Assembly: GCA_963556195.1 (NCBI GenBank)
Contig: OY744535.1
Span: 88,675,449 to 88,739,448, forward strand
DNA: 64,000 nt
Direction: 5' to 3'
DNA from: Sepiola atlantica
Taxonomy: Eukaryota > Mollusca > Cephalopoda > Sepiida > Sepiolidae
Shown: positions 34,800 to 44,540 of the stretch, one piece after another
Layout: each line of letters opens with the position of its first letter
Numbering within the stretch: position 1 is the stretch's first letter
The notes under the pieces: model-generated
Databases searched by the model: none
What the model was told of the DNA's origin: nothing
The model's input: the letters and a program-made list of their open reading frames with translations, nothing else
Program-made: the position numbers and the translations under genes

Positions 34800-35320
34800 A
34801 GTTCAAGAGTTGCTGCTGCAAAGAATGTGAGCTCCCTCTACCGTGTTAGTAAAAACCTGACATTATCCTTTATCTCTACAAAGCGAACATCCGTCCATGC
34901 ATGGAGTATTGTTGCCACATCTGGGCTGGGGCCTCATCCACTAGTCTATCCCTCATAGACAAGGTCCAAAAAAGAGTCGGCAACTTAATAGGTCCTTCTC
35001 TATCAACTAGGCTCCAGCCCCTGTCCCATCGCCGCAATGTTGCTTCCTTGTGCCTGTTTTACAAGTACTTCAATGGAGTGTGATCTGATGAACTTGCTGC
35101 TTGAGTGTCCCCACGACGCAAATTCACTAGACCAATTCGACAATCTGCCAAATCCCATCCATTCATTGTGGAGATGCCGAAGAGCTTTTTACTCCAAAAG
35201 CCTTCGTTCCTCGTGATGCTGGACTCTCTGCTCCCTGCTTTCTTGACGGTATTAACATGCAGAAATTTAAAACCAGTGTAAACAGGCATCTCACCGAATA
35301 GCTCCCTATCTAGGTTGACC
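34800..35320 (+). pseudogene. LINE reverse transcriptase C-terminus, decayed copy 2
   Basis: Collinear with the remnant at 3.6-4.3 kb and better preserved. The frame 34901-35083 reads MEYCCHIWAGASSTSLSLID, then QKRVGNLI and SHRRNVASLCLFYKYFNGV. After a stop and shift the blocks PRRKFTRP and FKTSVNRHL are readable to 35300. These blocks lie downstream of the RT core in APE-type LINEs. The upstream part keeps only VSSLYRVS near 34830. Confidence 0.85.
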
Positions 35321-35410
35321 CCCTCCCCCAAAAACAAATCTCACGCTTTTTCTCAGTAGCCCCTTAAGTCTACAGTGGCTGTCTGCTTGTTTGGGTGAAC
35401 TATGTTTAGA
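35321..35410 (+). mobile_element. LINE 3' untranslated end, copy 2
   Basis: CAGTAGCCCCTTAAG, ACAGTGGCTGTC, CTTGTTTGGG and GTGAACTATGTTT match the words after copy 1 in the same order. Confidence 0.75.
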
Positions 35411-35715
35411 AGCTGATCGTATCTAGATCGACCGCGTGTCAAGTGGTTCGATATACTTCCACTTTGTGTAGGCCTATTTTCTGGCCTCATAAAAACAGTG
35501 GGTGGACGTTTCTGTCCCGAAATATGTTAACTGTTTCATTCACCATGTTTCTCGTCTCTATTGAAACTGCTTTGCGGAAAAGCTGATAGGCAGTCGTATG
35601 CCCTCTGTCGGTTTAAGGTTTTCTTTCTTCATCTAAAATACCGCATACATTTCCATGCAGAATTTTATTTCTATATCCTAGCAGAAACTTAAAATTGTTT
35701 TTTTTAGAAAACATC
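35411..35715. other. Unassigned sequence
   Basis: Nothing recognised between the LINE end and the next (AAT)n tract. Confidence 0.45.

Positions 35716-35813
<98 letters not shown>
35716..35813. repeat. Palindromic (AAT)n(ATT)n tract
   Basis: Sixteen or so AAT units switch to ATT units near 35766, making a nearly perfect self-complementary arm pair of about 48 bp. It borders the 3' end of an R4/Dong-like copy. Confidence 0.95.
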
Positions 35814-35814
<1 letters not shown>

Positions 35815-36520
35815 GTACTCAGTAAGAGTTTTTATTATCAGTAGTAGTAGCAGTAGTAGTATCAGTGGTAGTAGTTGTAGTTGAAGTTTCCTCTAGGAGG
35901 AAAAGGAGACACTGCTAAAAATAATCTGTGGTGTCCCCTGAGATATGAGTTACAACGGATTCCCAGTATCAGAATAAAAACTGACGCCGTCGTTTACAAA
36001 TTGATTTCACACTGATGACGGCCCTTTTTTTTTCTTCTAGATTTTCACTGACAATAAACCTCCGAAGGATTCCAGTGGCTGCGCCCATTAAAGTTCACGT
36101 CAAGCAAACACTTTTCCTCTTCGCTATTTTCATTCTGTCAGACGCTTCACGAGCAATATATGTAAGAAAACCGATAATGTTATCACGACGTTTTATATTT
36201 GAATTTTTGCAGGCGTTCAGTCATCAGATTATGACTTTTTTCAGATATCCACCTGGCAGTTTCAGTTCGTTGAATTTCGTTTAATGTTGTGTTTATATTG
36301 CTACTTTGATTTACGCAGCCTTATAATATTTCAGCTTACTCGGTGTCACCTAGTAATGGAGGTTGGTTTACGCGCTTGAAGAATCTTTAATATTGTACTT
36401 TTTTTCATCACTGCTGTAATGTGTATGGTCTCAATCCTTTAATGGATTTCGATTTTATCTAGTTATTTCTCGGAAGAATTCGTAGTCATATTAGTATTTT
36501 TGTTATTATTTACCGAATAA
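35814..36520 (-). mobile_element. R4/Dong-like LINE 3' end, copy A (very diverged)
   Basis: Read on the minus strand, the copy ends at the (ATT)n tract. Shared plus-strand words are TACTCAGTAAG next to the tract, GGTGTCCCCTGAGATATGAG near 35930 (compare GTTCCCTAGAGTATGAG in copy C), AATAAACCTCCGAAGGATTC near 36053, and GGAGGTTGGTTTACGCGCTT near 36357 (compare GGTTGGTTTCCGCATTCG). Coding sequence is no longer readable. Confidence 0.6.
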
Positions 36521-37222
36521 GTTCACACGCGTCTTTTTTAGTGGTTGCTGATAGGCAGCAACAAAGGGGGTTTCCCTAGAATCTAAGTGACAACATATCT
36601 CCCTGGTTACAGCGATTTCTCATGACTATTAGAAATCATTTCACGCTTTTGTAAAAACTGTTAACCATTGATTTCTCGCTGGTAACAACCATTGTCTTAC
36701 GCTGGAATCGAGTAAAAAACCTCCAGTAGTCGCTGTGCCCTTCCTGTGGAGTTATAGATGGCGCTCTCCTTCCTATCTATTTCCATCCTTAAGGATTATT
36801 CACATCCCGTCTGTGTTTCAACAACCAAGGCTGTTACCACCATTGTGGGTGGAGATAATTTCGGATTATTAGATTACTGGCATTGTTATATCAGTGTTAT
36901 CGTTGGTATTCTTAGGATTATTAGTATTATGTGATTTCTGGCAGTTACAGTGCCATCGAGTTCGTGTGATGTATTTTCAATGTTTTTTGTTTCATTTCTA
37001 TTTCAGCTAACCTCTGGTTGGTTAGTGTTCATGAGCTACGTGTGTAGGTTCCCGCATTTGAAAAGTGTTCTTAGAATTTCAGCTGTTTTAATCATAACAG
37101 TGCATAATATTGCCTCAGTCTAGCCCTTAATTCCAATTTTCTTTAGTTATTGTTCCACGTTTTTCGGGACTGTTATTCATGCTCTTACAATCGTTGATGT
37201 TATAGTTATGTTCGTAATACCG
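36521..37222 (-). mobile_element. R4/Dong-like LINE 3' end, copy B
   Basis: The copy shows TTTCCCTAGAATCTAAGTGA, CCATTGATTTCTCGCTGG, GTAGGTTCCCGCATTTG and CGTTCAGTTCTCTAGC in the order seen in copy C. It stops where the (ATT)n tail of copy C begins, so one of the two was probably inserted at or beside the other. Confidence 0.7.
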
Positions 37223-37262
37223 TTCAGTTCTCTAGCGATGATTATTATTATTATTATTGTTA

Positions 37263-37321
<59 letters not shown>

Positions 37322-37337
37322 TTCATTGTTATTATTT
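37223..37337. repeat. (ATT)n tract at a LINE tail
   Basis: Over 30 ATT units with GTT and TTC variants. Read on the minus strand it is an (AAT)n 3' tail or target for copy C. Confidence 0.95.
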
Positions 37338-38585
37338 AAACTCACTATGGGGTATCACCCACGTCATCGTCAGGGATTGCTCACTAACAACAAGTTGTGT
37401 TCCCTAGAGTATGAGTGACAAAAAGCCTCCCCAAATTTCTACTAATATCAACCTTTTTATCGATCACAGCCACAACTGGCATTGCGGTATCGCAACAATC
37501 GCCTACCATTGATTTCTCGCTGGCAACGACCTTTAGTCTCTTCTGGGATTTAGATCACAATAAGCCTCTCCAAGGTCCCAGCACTCGCCGCACTCTTCCA
37601 GTGGAGATATGCTTAGTGCTCTCCGCCTCGGTCTTCCAATCCTCATTGTCCTGCGCCGACTATTGTGTGTGGCGTCAGCCGAGGCTGGGCTATCATTTTT
37701 GTTAGGGGCAGCTTATATTTCTTGCAGTTTATGTTCAATGGTTCGTCCGGTAGGGGTATTTCAGTGGTTTAGTTTTCTTCCTATTGTAACTTCCATGGGA
37801 CTGGTTAAAATTCGTAGCTGATGCGGGTTGGTTTCCGCATTCGAGGGCGTTCCTTAAAGTTGCAGCTGTTTTTATATTTGCCGTCTCAGTGATTCATTTG
37901 ATTCCAATTTTTATCAGTCTGTTCTTTAGGTTGCTGGGTCTTTTCTTAGTACTCTTACGATTATTCGTATTATATTGACTTACTACATGCTCCATATCCC
38001 GTTAAGTTCTCTGGCAAGTTCAGTGTATTTGCTTCGATTTTCCGTCTCTTTAATCCTCACTGTGTGGTCTGTTGGAACGACAAAGTCTACGATATAGCAG
38101 AATGATTCTTTCTTGTCGATTATTGTGACATCCGGTAATCTTGCTTGTACGAGTTTATGTGTTTGTACATCAATGTTCCTGAGGATTTGATGTGTGTTCG
38201 TTTACCAGTACTGCCTCTTACTTATCTTTGTTCATTTTCCTGCGTGTTCGAAACATGATTTTTTCACAGTTCAAAGGGTACCGCTTCCCCCACACAGTCA
38301 TGTCTGTTCGTGATTTTATTGTCGCTAGTTTGCTGGATTCTATGCCCTCTATTGCCTCCAGTTTTCCCCTTTTCATCCGTAGGAGTGCATACTTTTCCTT
38401 TGCAAATTCTATTAGAATGTCATTGCTGAAGATTCGAGTCGTATCGATCAGCTGTTCAAGTTTTTTTTCCGTTTTGCAAATAACTTTAGGTTGTCCATGA
38501 ACATAAGGTGGTTTATTATTTGGTCTGTGTCTGTAAACTTGTACTCAGCATCACATTTCTGAGTATGTAGTTAAGTGGCATCATG
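37338..38585 (-). mobile_element. R4/Dong-like LINE, copy C (RT and endonuclease part)
   Basis: The longest copy of the family, reading on the minus strand from the RT active site region (38585) through a nuclease-like domain to a 3' region. It ends in the (AAT)n tract. The pair of TAA tracts at its two borders (37223-37337 and 38586-38612) recalls Dong of the R4 clade, which is known to insert in TAA repeats. The 3' region (37338-37690) is shared with copies A, B, D, E and F. Confidence 0.75.
37990..38580 (-). pseudogene. R4/Dong-like RT and REL-type endonuclease remnant
   Basis: On the minus strand the frame reads CDAEYKFTDTDQIINHLMF near 38550 and then MDNLKLFAK. This is polymerase motif C, usually MDDLKLYAK in this group, so the second catalytic Asp is Asn here. 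After decayed sequence comes RLPDVTIIDKKESF, then YIVDFVVPTDHTVRIKETEN and SKYTELARELNGIWSM (38160-37990). The PD, the D of VDF, and the E/K order resemble the restriction-like endonuclease at the C-terminus of R2/R4/NeSL-type LINEs. About 150 residues expected between the two parts are missing or unreadable. Confidence 0.75.
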
Positions 38586-38990
38586 ACTATGTTATTATTA
38601 AAATTATAATTATTTACTCACTAGGAGTTCTCACACAGGTCATCAGTGATTGCTCACCGACAACCGGTGGTATTCCCTAGAATCTGAGTGACAACAAGTC
38701 TCCCCAGATTTCCAGTATTCTCCACTTCTTTTCGATAGCCACCGCAAATAAATTTGCAGTATCACAACAGCCGTTTAACATTGATTTCTCGCCGGCTAGG
38801 ACCATTGGTGTTTTCTGTGGTCTGGGTGGCAGTAAGCCTCCCCGAGGTCCCAGCAGTGTCTGCACTTCCAGTGGAGGTCTGGTTTGTACTGTCCCTCCTC
38901 GGTCTTCTTATCCTCCTTGACCCTATGCAGATATTTTGTGTGGTGTCAGCCTAGACTGGTACCATTCTTTTTTTATTATTATATATATAT
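38586..38990 (-). mobile_element. R4/Dong-like LINE 3' end, copy D
   Basis: Plus-strand words ATTCCCTAGAATCTGAGTGA, TTGATTTCTCGCCGGC, GTAAGCCTCCCCGAGGTCCC and CTTCCAGTGGAGGTCTG match copy C in order; the last part also matches 59140-59280. About 390 bp long and 5' truncated. It has a TTATTATTAAAATTATAA stretch at one side and T/ATT-rich DNA at the other. Confidence 0.75.
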
Positions 38991-39108
38991 ATATATATAT
39001 ATATTTCTATTTTATTTATTTTTTATTTTTTTATTATTTTCATTATCATTATTATTATTATTATAATAATAATAATAATAATAATTATTATTATTATTAT
39101 TATCGTTG
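38975..39108. repeat. (TA)n, T-rich and (ATT)n(AAT)n(ATT)n tract
   Basis: A TA tract, a T-rich stretch and about 50 bp of ATT/AAT/ATT trinucleotides in alternating polarity, which can fold back on itself. Confidence 0.9.
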
Positions 39109-39430
39109 TTTTTGTTGTTGTTGGTGGTGTTTTTGTTGTCCACTCTGAGTGAACAGACTAGTTATTATTAGCATTGTTTTCATTATAAATAACGGCGACT
39201 GTCCCTGCAGGGTAACCCTTAGTAATCCTTTATTGACTTCCTTTACTCTCCATTCATGTCCATTATTATTGAAATGCACGTGTAATTTTCCAGTTATTTC
39301 TCGTTAGCAATCAACGATAGGTGTCTTTTTAATCGCTGTGAAAATAAACCATCTTTAAGAATCCAGTACGGTCTGATCTCTTTATGTCGATATTTGGTTG
39401 ATGGAATTCGTCATTGGGTTTTTCATCCAA
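39109..39430 (-). mobile_element. R4/Dong-like LINE 3' end, copy E (weak)
   Basis: TTTCTCGTTAGCAATCAACG, AATAAACCATCTTTAAGAAT and CAGTACGGTCTGATCTC follow the order of matching words in copies C and A. Divergence is high. Confidence 0.45.
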
Positions 39431-41067
39431 TCTGACCTCTAGTACACATTCGTGTCAGTCGATGAGTCATTAAATGTATATCATATTAAACATATATAAA
39501 AAGAGAATTCCTCTAATAAAAGTTGTTAGATTATTGTAATATATGTTACCTATTTTTTGGTAATATCATCATTAATAGTATCACGTATGTTTAAATATAT
39601 GTGTAGATTTAAGTATAGGTATACATATCGAGAAAATTAAAGCTTGTATTCTTTTTTATACTTTCAGGAAAGTTATTTTAAGATAAATGTTGTTTCTAAT
39701 TTAATTATCACATGATTAATGAGTTCTTTGTTGATTATTTATTCTATGTTCTGCTTGTCTACGGATGAAATGTAGTGTGTAATTTGCTTACCTTCATTAA
39801 CTTCCGAATATTTATTAGTTAATTAGTTATAAATATCATAATCTGCATTGCAGCAACACTACTTTCAGGATTTTATATTATTTTTTGTATATTTCATAGT
39901 CATCTTTATGTTCAGAAAAGTTTCCGAAATGAGCATAACTGAAGCCATTTAATGCGATGCGAAATTTGTAATTCTTCCATACTATTTGGCAATTATTGAT
40001 CGATGATTTACCGATTGATTTGTACTGTTTAATTATGATCATGTTTTCTCATTGTAGTTGTCTTCACTTTAAATCTCGTTAAAAAAGATAAAGTTTATCT
40101 CTATCTTCAATTTTCTAAAATCATGTAAATTTTATCAGATTCAAAAGAAATTTAAATGTGTGGAAATATATATGATACGGAACTTTACATATTAAGCTAA
40201 ATAAAGGTATTACTTCTATAGATTATGTCTAGTTTTAGTTAAATGTGTCTTCTTTAAATTGTTCTATTGGCGTTGCTGAAGATGAAATCACATGTGTTCA
40301 TCGAGCTATTTAAAGATGTGTTAATTTAAAAAATGAATATCCTACTGAATGATCTACGTTATTTTAAAAGTATGTAAAATGTAAATTTTGCGCAGCGAAA
40401 TGTTCGTCGTACTTAGTAATAAAGCATACATAATCTAATAACGTCGGTTATGGTCTGGAGATGCACTTGACATGTTGACACTCGTCTATTGGCTCGGCAC
40501 ACATAACAACACACCCTGTATAATAATTCACCATGTTAACCCTTGTGATGCAAGCTCTGTTTGTAACTCGAAAATGCTTTTGATCATAGAAGACATCTCA
40601 TGTGTCCTTACAATGCCTATTTGCATACGCACATTACGAGCACCAGCCTATTTCTTGTTTCGCTTTCGGGACGATGTCGTCTTCGCACGCCAATTAAGAC
40701 AATCTTATATGCTGTCCGACTCAAGTCCCCGCATAGTCCCGAATGGATATTTTCGATCATATAGTCGATCCCGTATTTAAATACGGTGAATATCAGGCAA
40801 ACCTTGTCCTGACCTCGAAAGACCGCGACCTTTTACCGTACGAGCGAACCCGAAACCGACTCGACTTATGAAAGACATATTCGAGAGATTGAAAGGCTGA
40901 AGCATTATCGATAAAACACATAACAGTTGGCCGTTTTTCGAGCATTGTTCTTTAGTAAAGCTAAAATCTGAACAGAATCGAGATCGCAGATCGCAGACCT
41001 GAAGAGTAAATAATTAATATAAGAAATAAAATTGAATAAATACCCCATAGACGGTTCAATATACAGC
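39431..41067. other. Unassigned sequence
   Basis: No repeat recognised. The frame 40472-40780 (plus, 102 codons) lies in a slightly GC-richer stretch but has no known domain; a palindrome CGTATTTAAATACG is at about 40772. Confidence 0.4.
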
Positions 41068-41360
41068 CAACCCTACCTACAAAATTGCAACATTTTGTTT
41101 TTTGGTGGTTTTATGCCAGGCTGGGTCTAGTCAGTTAAATAAAGTCCAAGTATGGAAAAGTGTCAGATTTTTTATATGACTTGTTTTGGCTTACAATTAA
41201 TTTTCCATTTACATGTGAAAGAACTAACTCGGTCAGTTTTCATGATAAATCAATAAATCTTGGAGATTTACTTGTTTTCAGAGTCAATCATTTTACATGA
41301 AAAGGGTTACCAGTGATGCCAAATTAACCCTTATACTATATCTAGGCGTACCCAACCAAT
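41068..41360 (+). repeat. Left terminal inverted repeat
   Basis: Blocks in order: ACATTTTGTTTTTTGGTGG, CAGGCTGGGTCTAGTC, AATTTTCCATTTACATGTGA, CAGTTTTCATGATAAATCAA, CCAGTGATGCCAAAT. All recur as reverse complements in 44236-44540. Identity is roughly 75-80% by eye. Confidence 0.85.
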
Positions 41361-42349
41361 AAAATCCTCATTAAATGCACATTGGTACCCGTACCTCTAA
41401 ACCCCTTATTCAAATCACCCAGGTTCGCAAACAGACATGTGGATGCTTATTATTATATGGCTACCAGTGGTAAATTATTACTTTTTTCAAATAATCTGAG
41501 CCTTTACCTACGTATATAAATGAAATTGTTTGATAAAATATAGGATCCCTGAGAAAACAACTGAAAACCCAAAAGAGGCCACGTTTTACTGCATCAAAAC
41601 TGTCCACACTAACAACTTACTAGTTGCATATACTAATACAGATGTATTTACGTATATTTTAAGGATCAAACATAAGTTCAGTGGCAAGTAGAAAAACTTG
41701 CTATTTATGCGAAAAAATTGTTGACTGTGCTGTAGGTGTACACCGTGAAAGTATCGAAAGAGGGGGTCAAAGTAAGTTTTGAAGACGGCACTAGTGTTCA
41801 CATAAACAAAACTTGTAATGCTTTAGTTAAAAAATAATGATTCTGCTTGGCCAGTAAAAAGGGGCTTACCTGTTTCTCTGGGACGATATAACAATAAACT
41901 CATTGCTTTTTTTCTGTAGAACGGATACTAAGAAAAAATGTTATAAACGAAAAAGTTAGGGAAAAAGTTGCTATGTAAAGACTGATGCATTTGCTCAACC
42001 AATTCTGGTTCATTTTAAAACAAGAAGAGGATCAGTAGGCCACTGTTGTTCAAGGTCGGATTGAATATTTTGGTGGGGATCTTGATGCTGCAGACTGTGT
42101 GCACCACCAGTCATGTAACTTAAATTCCATACACTACGAATAATCTCATGAAAGTTCACGTCAGTTGAATTAACTAAACCTAAAAAGGTGGAGGACCGAC
42201 AGACAGCGATCAGAATGAAGCATTTGAAAGAGTGTGTGTATCCTTGAAAGAAAACGATAAGGAACAAATAACGATATAGTAACTTTTGCCGTATAAATGG
42301 GAGAAGTCTTACGAGGTTGTAAATCAACGCCATATGATAATCAGTACAT

Positions 42350-44112
42350 ACTGGAAAAGCTGATAATCGATATTCAAACTCTTTATGTGTGACCAAAGGC
42401 CGTTATTGTGTCGCAAGCATTGTGACATTAAGGGAAAAAAATTGTGACATTATTTGTGAATACTGCAATTCACTTTCAGCAGATGATAAGGGAGCACAAA
42501 AAGAAGCAATCCTCAAAACTGCAGCGAAACTCATTAAAAATGTATTTCACTTCAACTTGACTACTCTTGGCTGGCAAGGATTGATGCACCGGATGCAATA
42601 GACATGCGAATATATTAAACGATGCTAAATGGCAGTAGACTCAAAGAGATCATGGAAACAGTATATGGTGAAAATGCCGTCGTACACATGATGAGCGGGA
42701 AGGCCGGGCAACAAGCATTTCCTGGCTACCTGCTGGGGAATCAGTGTCTCGCACGTCATATTGTTGGCAAAATCTTTGAGGTTGAACCTGATTTTCGGGA
42801 CCAAGTAGAGGTATTAGAGCGGCTGTATTTGATGATAGATACTAGTTAATGTGACTTGAAGTCATAATTGGAATCAGATTTCATCGGTAGGATTTAGAAC
42901 AGTCTAACTCTGATGAGAGATTAACTAGTTAAGACCTCCAAAACCAGCAATCTATGGATACACTATTAGCAGGTGCTAGGAATTGCTGGGACACTATTTG
43001 CAGCTGATCGAATGGTGTCTTGAGAACTGTGTCTTTGTGCCGCCTTCGTTTGCCTGCTTATATTCGTAGCCACTGGTCATCCAAATTATTTGAGGTCGGC
43101 TCGTCTATCTTGAAATATGACAACTTTGCAGTACATAAAAAGTTCCAGTTTGGGTTCACGTAATCAGACAGAGTAGCCAATACTAGGCTAGTATTTTCTC
43201 TGATCTTTTCATCGAGCAAATACTAATGCGCTCGCTCAAAAGCCATGGTGGGCTCACACGGGGGGGTGATGTTCGAGCACCAGAGAACAGTTTCGGCCTT
43301 GTGTTCCACTAAATCATCCTCTTAAAACTTGCCATGCAATAACTTACAGTACGAAGTTACTCAACACGAGAACAGCATAAGAAGTTGTATGCTTCTTGGG
43401 TGAAAAGAGATAAGACAAACCTCGGGAAAGTTGCAGAACAAGTAGACAGCTTTAAGCCGTGTTCAGGCGATTAATAATCATGCGGTGTATTTTTGCTCTC
43501 ACAAAGCGATATCCTACATCTACAGTATCAAAGTTATCAAGCATGGGCTTGACAAAGCAGTTTGTAACGAACTGTTGTTTCTTGCATGCATTTACGGGAT
43601 GCTATTCGGTGTCCAGAGTATTCGGAATATGAAAGATGTTGGGGTGCCATCGAATCGGCAATAGTGAAAACACAATAACATATTGTTCAAAAGCATTTCT
43701 CTACTAGTGCAAAGCCAGGCTGTTATGGAAACCAGTGGTTGTAAGGCTGTGTTCAATGCAGATAGAGAAAAACTCCATGACATCTATTAGGTACAATATG
43801 CTCTGCAAGAAAGTTGCCAGAGTTAAGACGTTCGTAACGTCAGAACGACTCCCACCAACGCCCTCTTCCTATTAATTTCATTCTTTGCGGACTTACTACC
43901 AGCTTATGGAGTAAATGGGATGTAGTGGTTAAATGGTGGCATCTGGGTGGTGGCGGAAGGTAGAAAGGAGTAAACTTGTTCCAGTCATGACGGACAAAAG
44001 CCCTTCTCTAGAAGCACTGATTCAGATAATTCATTGCAACTGTTCGGAAGGATGCAATAACTTAATGTGTACATGTAGAAGGTATGGACTAGAATGTCCA
44101 AGTGCATGTTGA
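42350..44112 (+). pseudogene. CXC-like repetitive-family protein, decayed
   Basis: Several reading frames together retain the family order. The open frame 42622-42849 has AVVHMMSGKAGQQAF and YLLGNQCLARHIV. Further on are SKTSNLWIHY near 42940, LFVATGHPNY-like remnants near 43060, and ANTNALAQKPWWAHTGG near 43218, where family members have an Arg-Gly-Gly-rich block. Next come HAFTGCYSVSRVFGI near 43584, KKVARVKTFVTSERLPPTP near 43806, FHSLRTYYQL near 43875, and KLVPVMTDKSPS near 43973. The end holds a cysteine array C-x-C-x3-C-x4-C-x-C-x6-C-x3-C (44035-44109) like tesmin/CXC zinc-binding segments. More than ten stops or shifts break it. The upstream frame 42389-42601 (70 codons) may be a further part. 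Function in the family is unknown to me. Confidence 0.72.
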
Positions 44113-44235
44113 CATCGGCAAGCCGAAAGTTGGGGTAATATGAAAAGTAATCCAGTGGAAGATGTGTATTAGTAGTATTTTTTTGGAAAAAGCACTGAGA
44201 TGTAAGTCAATCAGGATGGCTGCAACAACGGTAAT

Positions 44236-44540
44236 AGGCGTAGGTGTACCCATTGATATGGCATAAAGGTCTATTTGGCATCACTGGTCACCCTATAATG
44301 TAAGAAATTGCCCCTGAAAACATAAGTGAAAATCTAAGATGTGTTGATTTATCATGAAAACTGATCGGGTTAGTGCTTTACATGTAAATGGAAAATTACT
44401 TGTAAACAAAAAATGTCAGATTTAAAATTTGACACTTTCCCATACTCAGATATTGTCCAACTTTTACTATGTTTTAGACTAGACCCAACCTAGCACAAAA
44501 CCACACAAAAAACAAAATGATGCTATTTTGAGGGTCAATC
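44236..44540 (-). repeat. Right terminal inverted repeat
   Basis: Reverse complement of the left repeat. It starts just 3' of the cysteine-array remnant, leaving about 125 bp between stop and repeat. Confidence 0.85.

Larger units (their letters stand above)
41068..44540 (+). mobile_element. TIR-bounded 3.5-kb element with a CXC-like gene remnant
   Basis: The two ends are inverted repeats of about 300 bp (41068-41360 and 44236-44540). The space between carries, on the plus strand, the decayed gene of a large repetitive protein family that I recall from many invertebrate genomes, ending in a CXC-type cysteine motif. No DDE transposase, integrase or polymerase motif was found. A DNA transposon of unassigned superfamily, or a transposon that captured this gene, fits best. 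Target-site duplication could not be fixed because the TIR tips are imprecise. Confidence 0.7.

Noticed and set aside
42010..42396. A 128-codon minus-strand frame
   Set aside because: It lies opposite the decayed plus-strand gene of the TIR element and has no family resemblance of its own.
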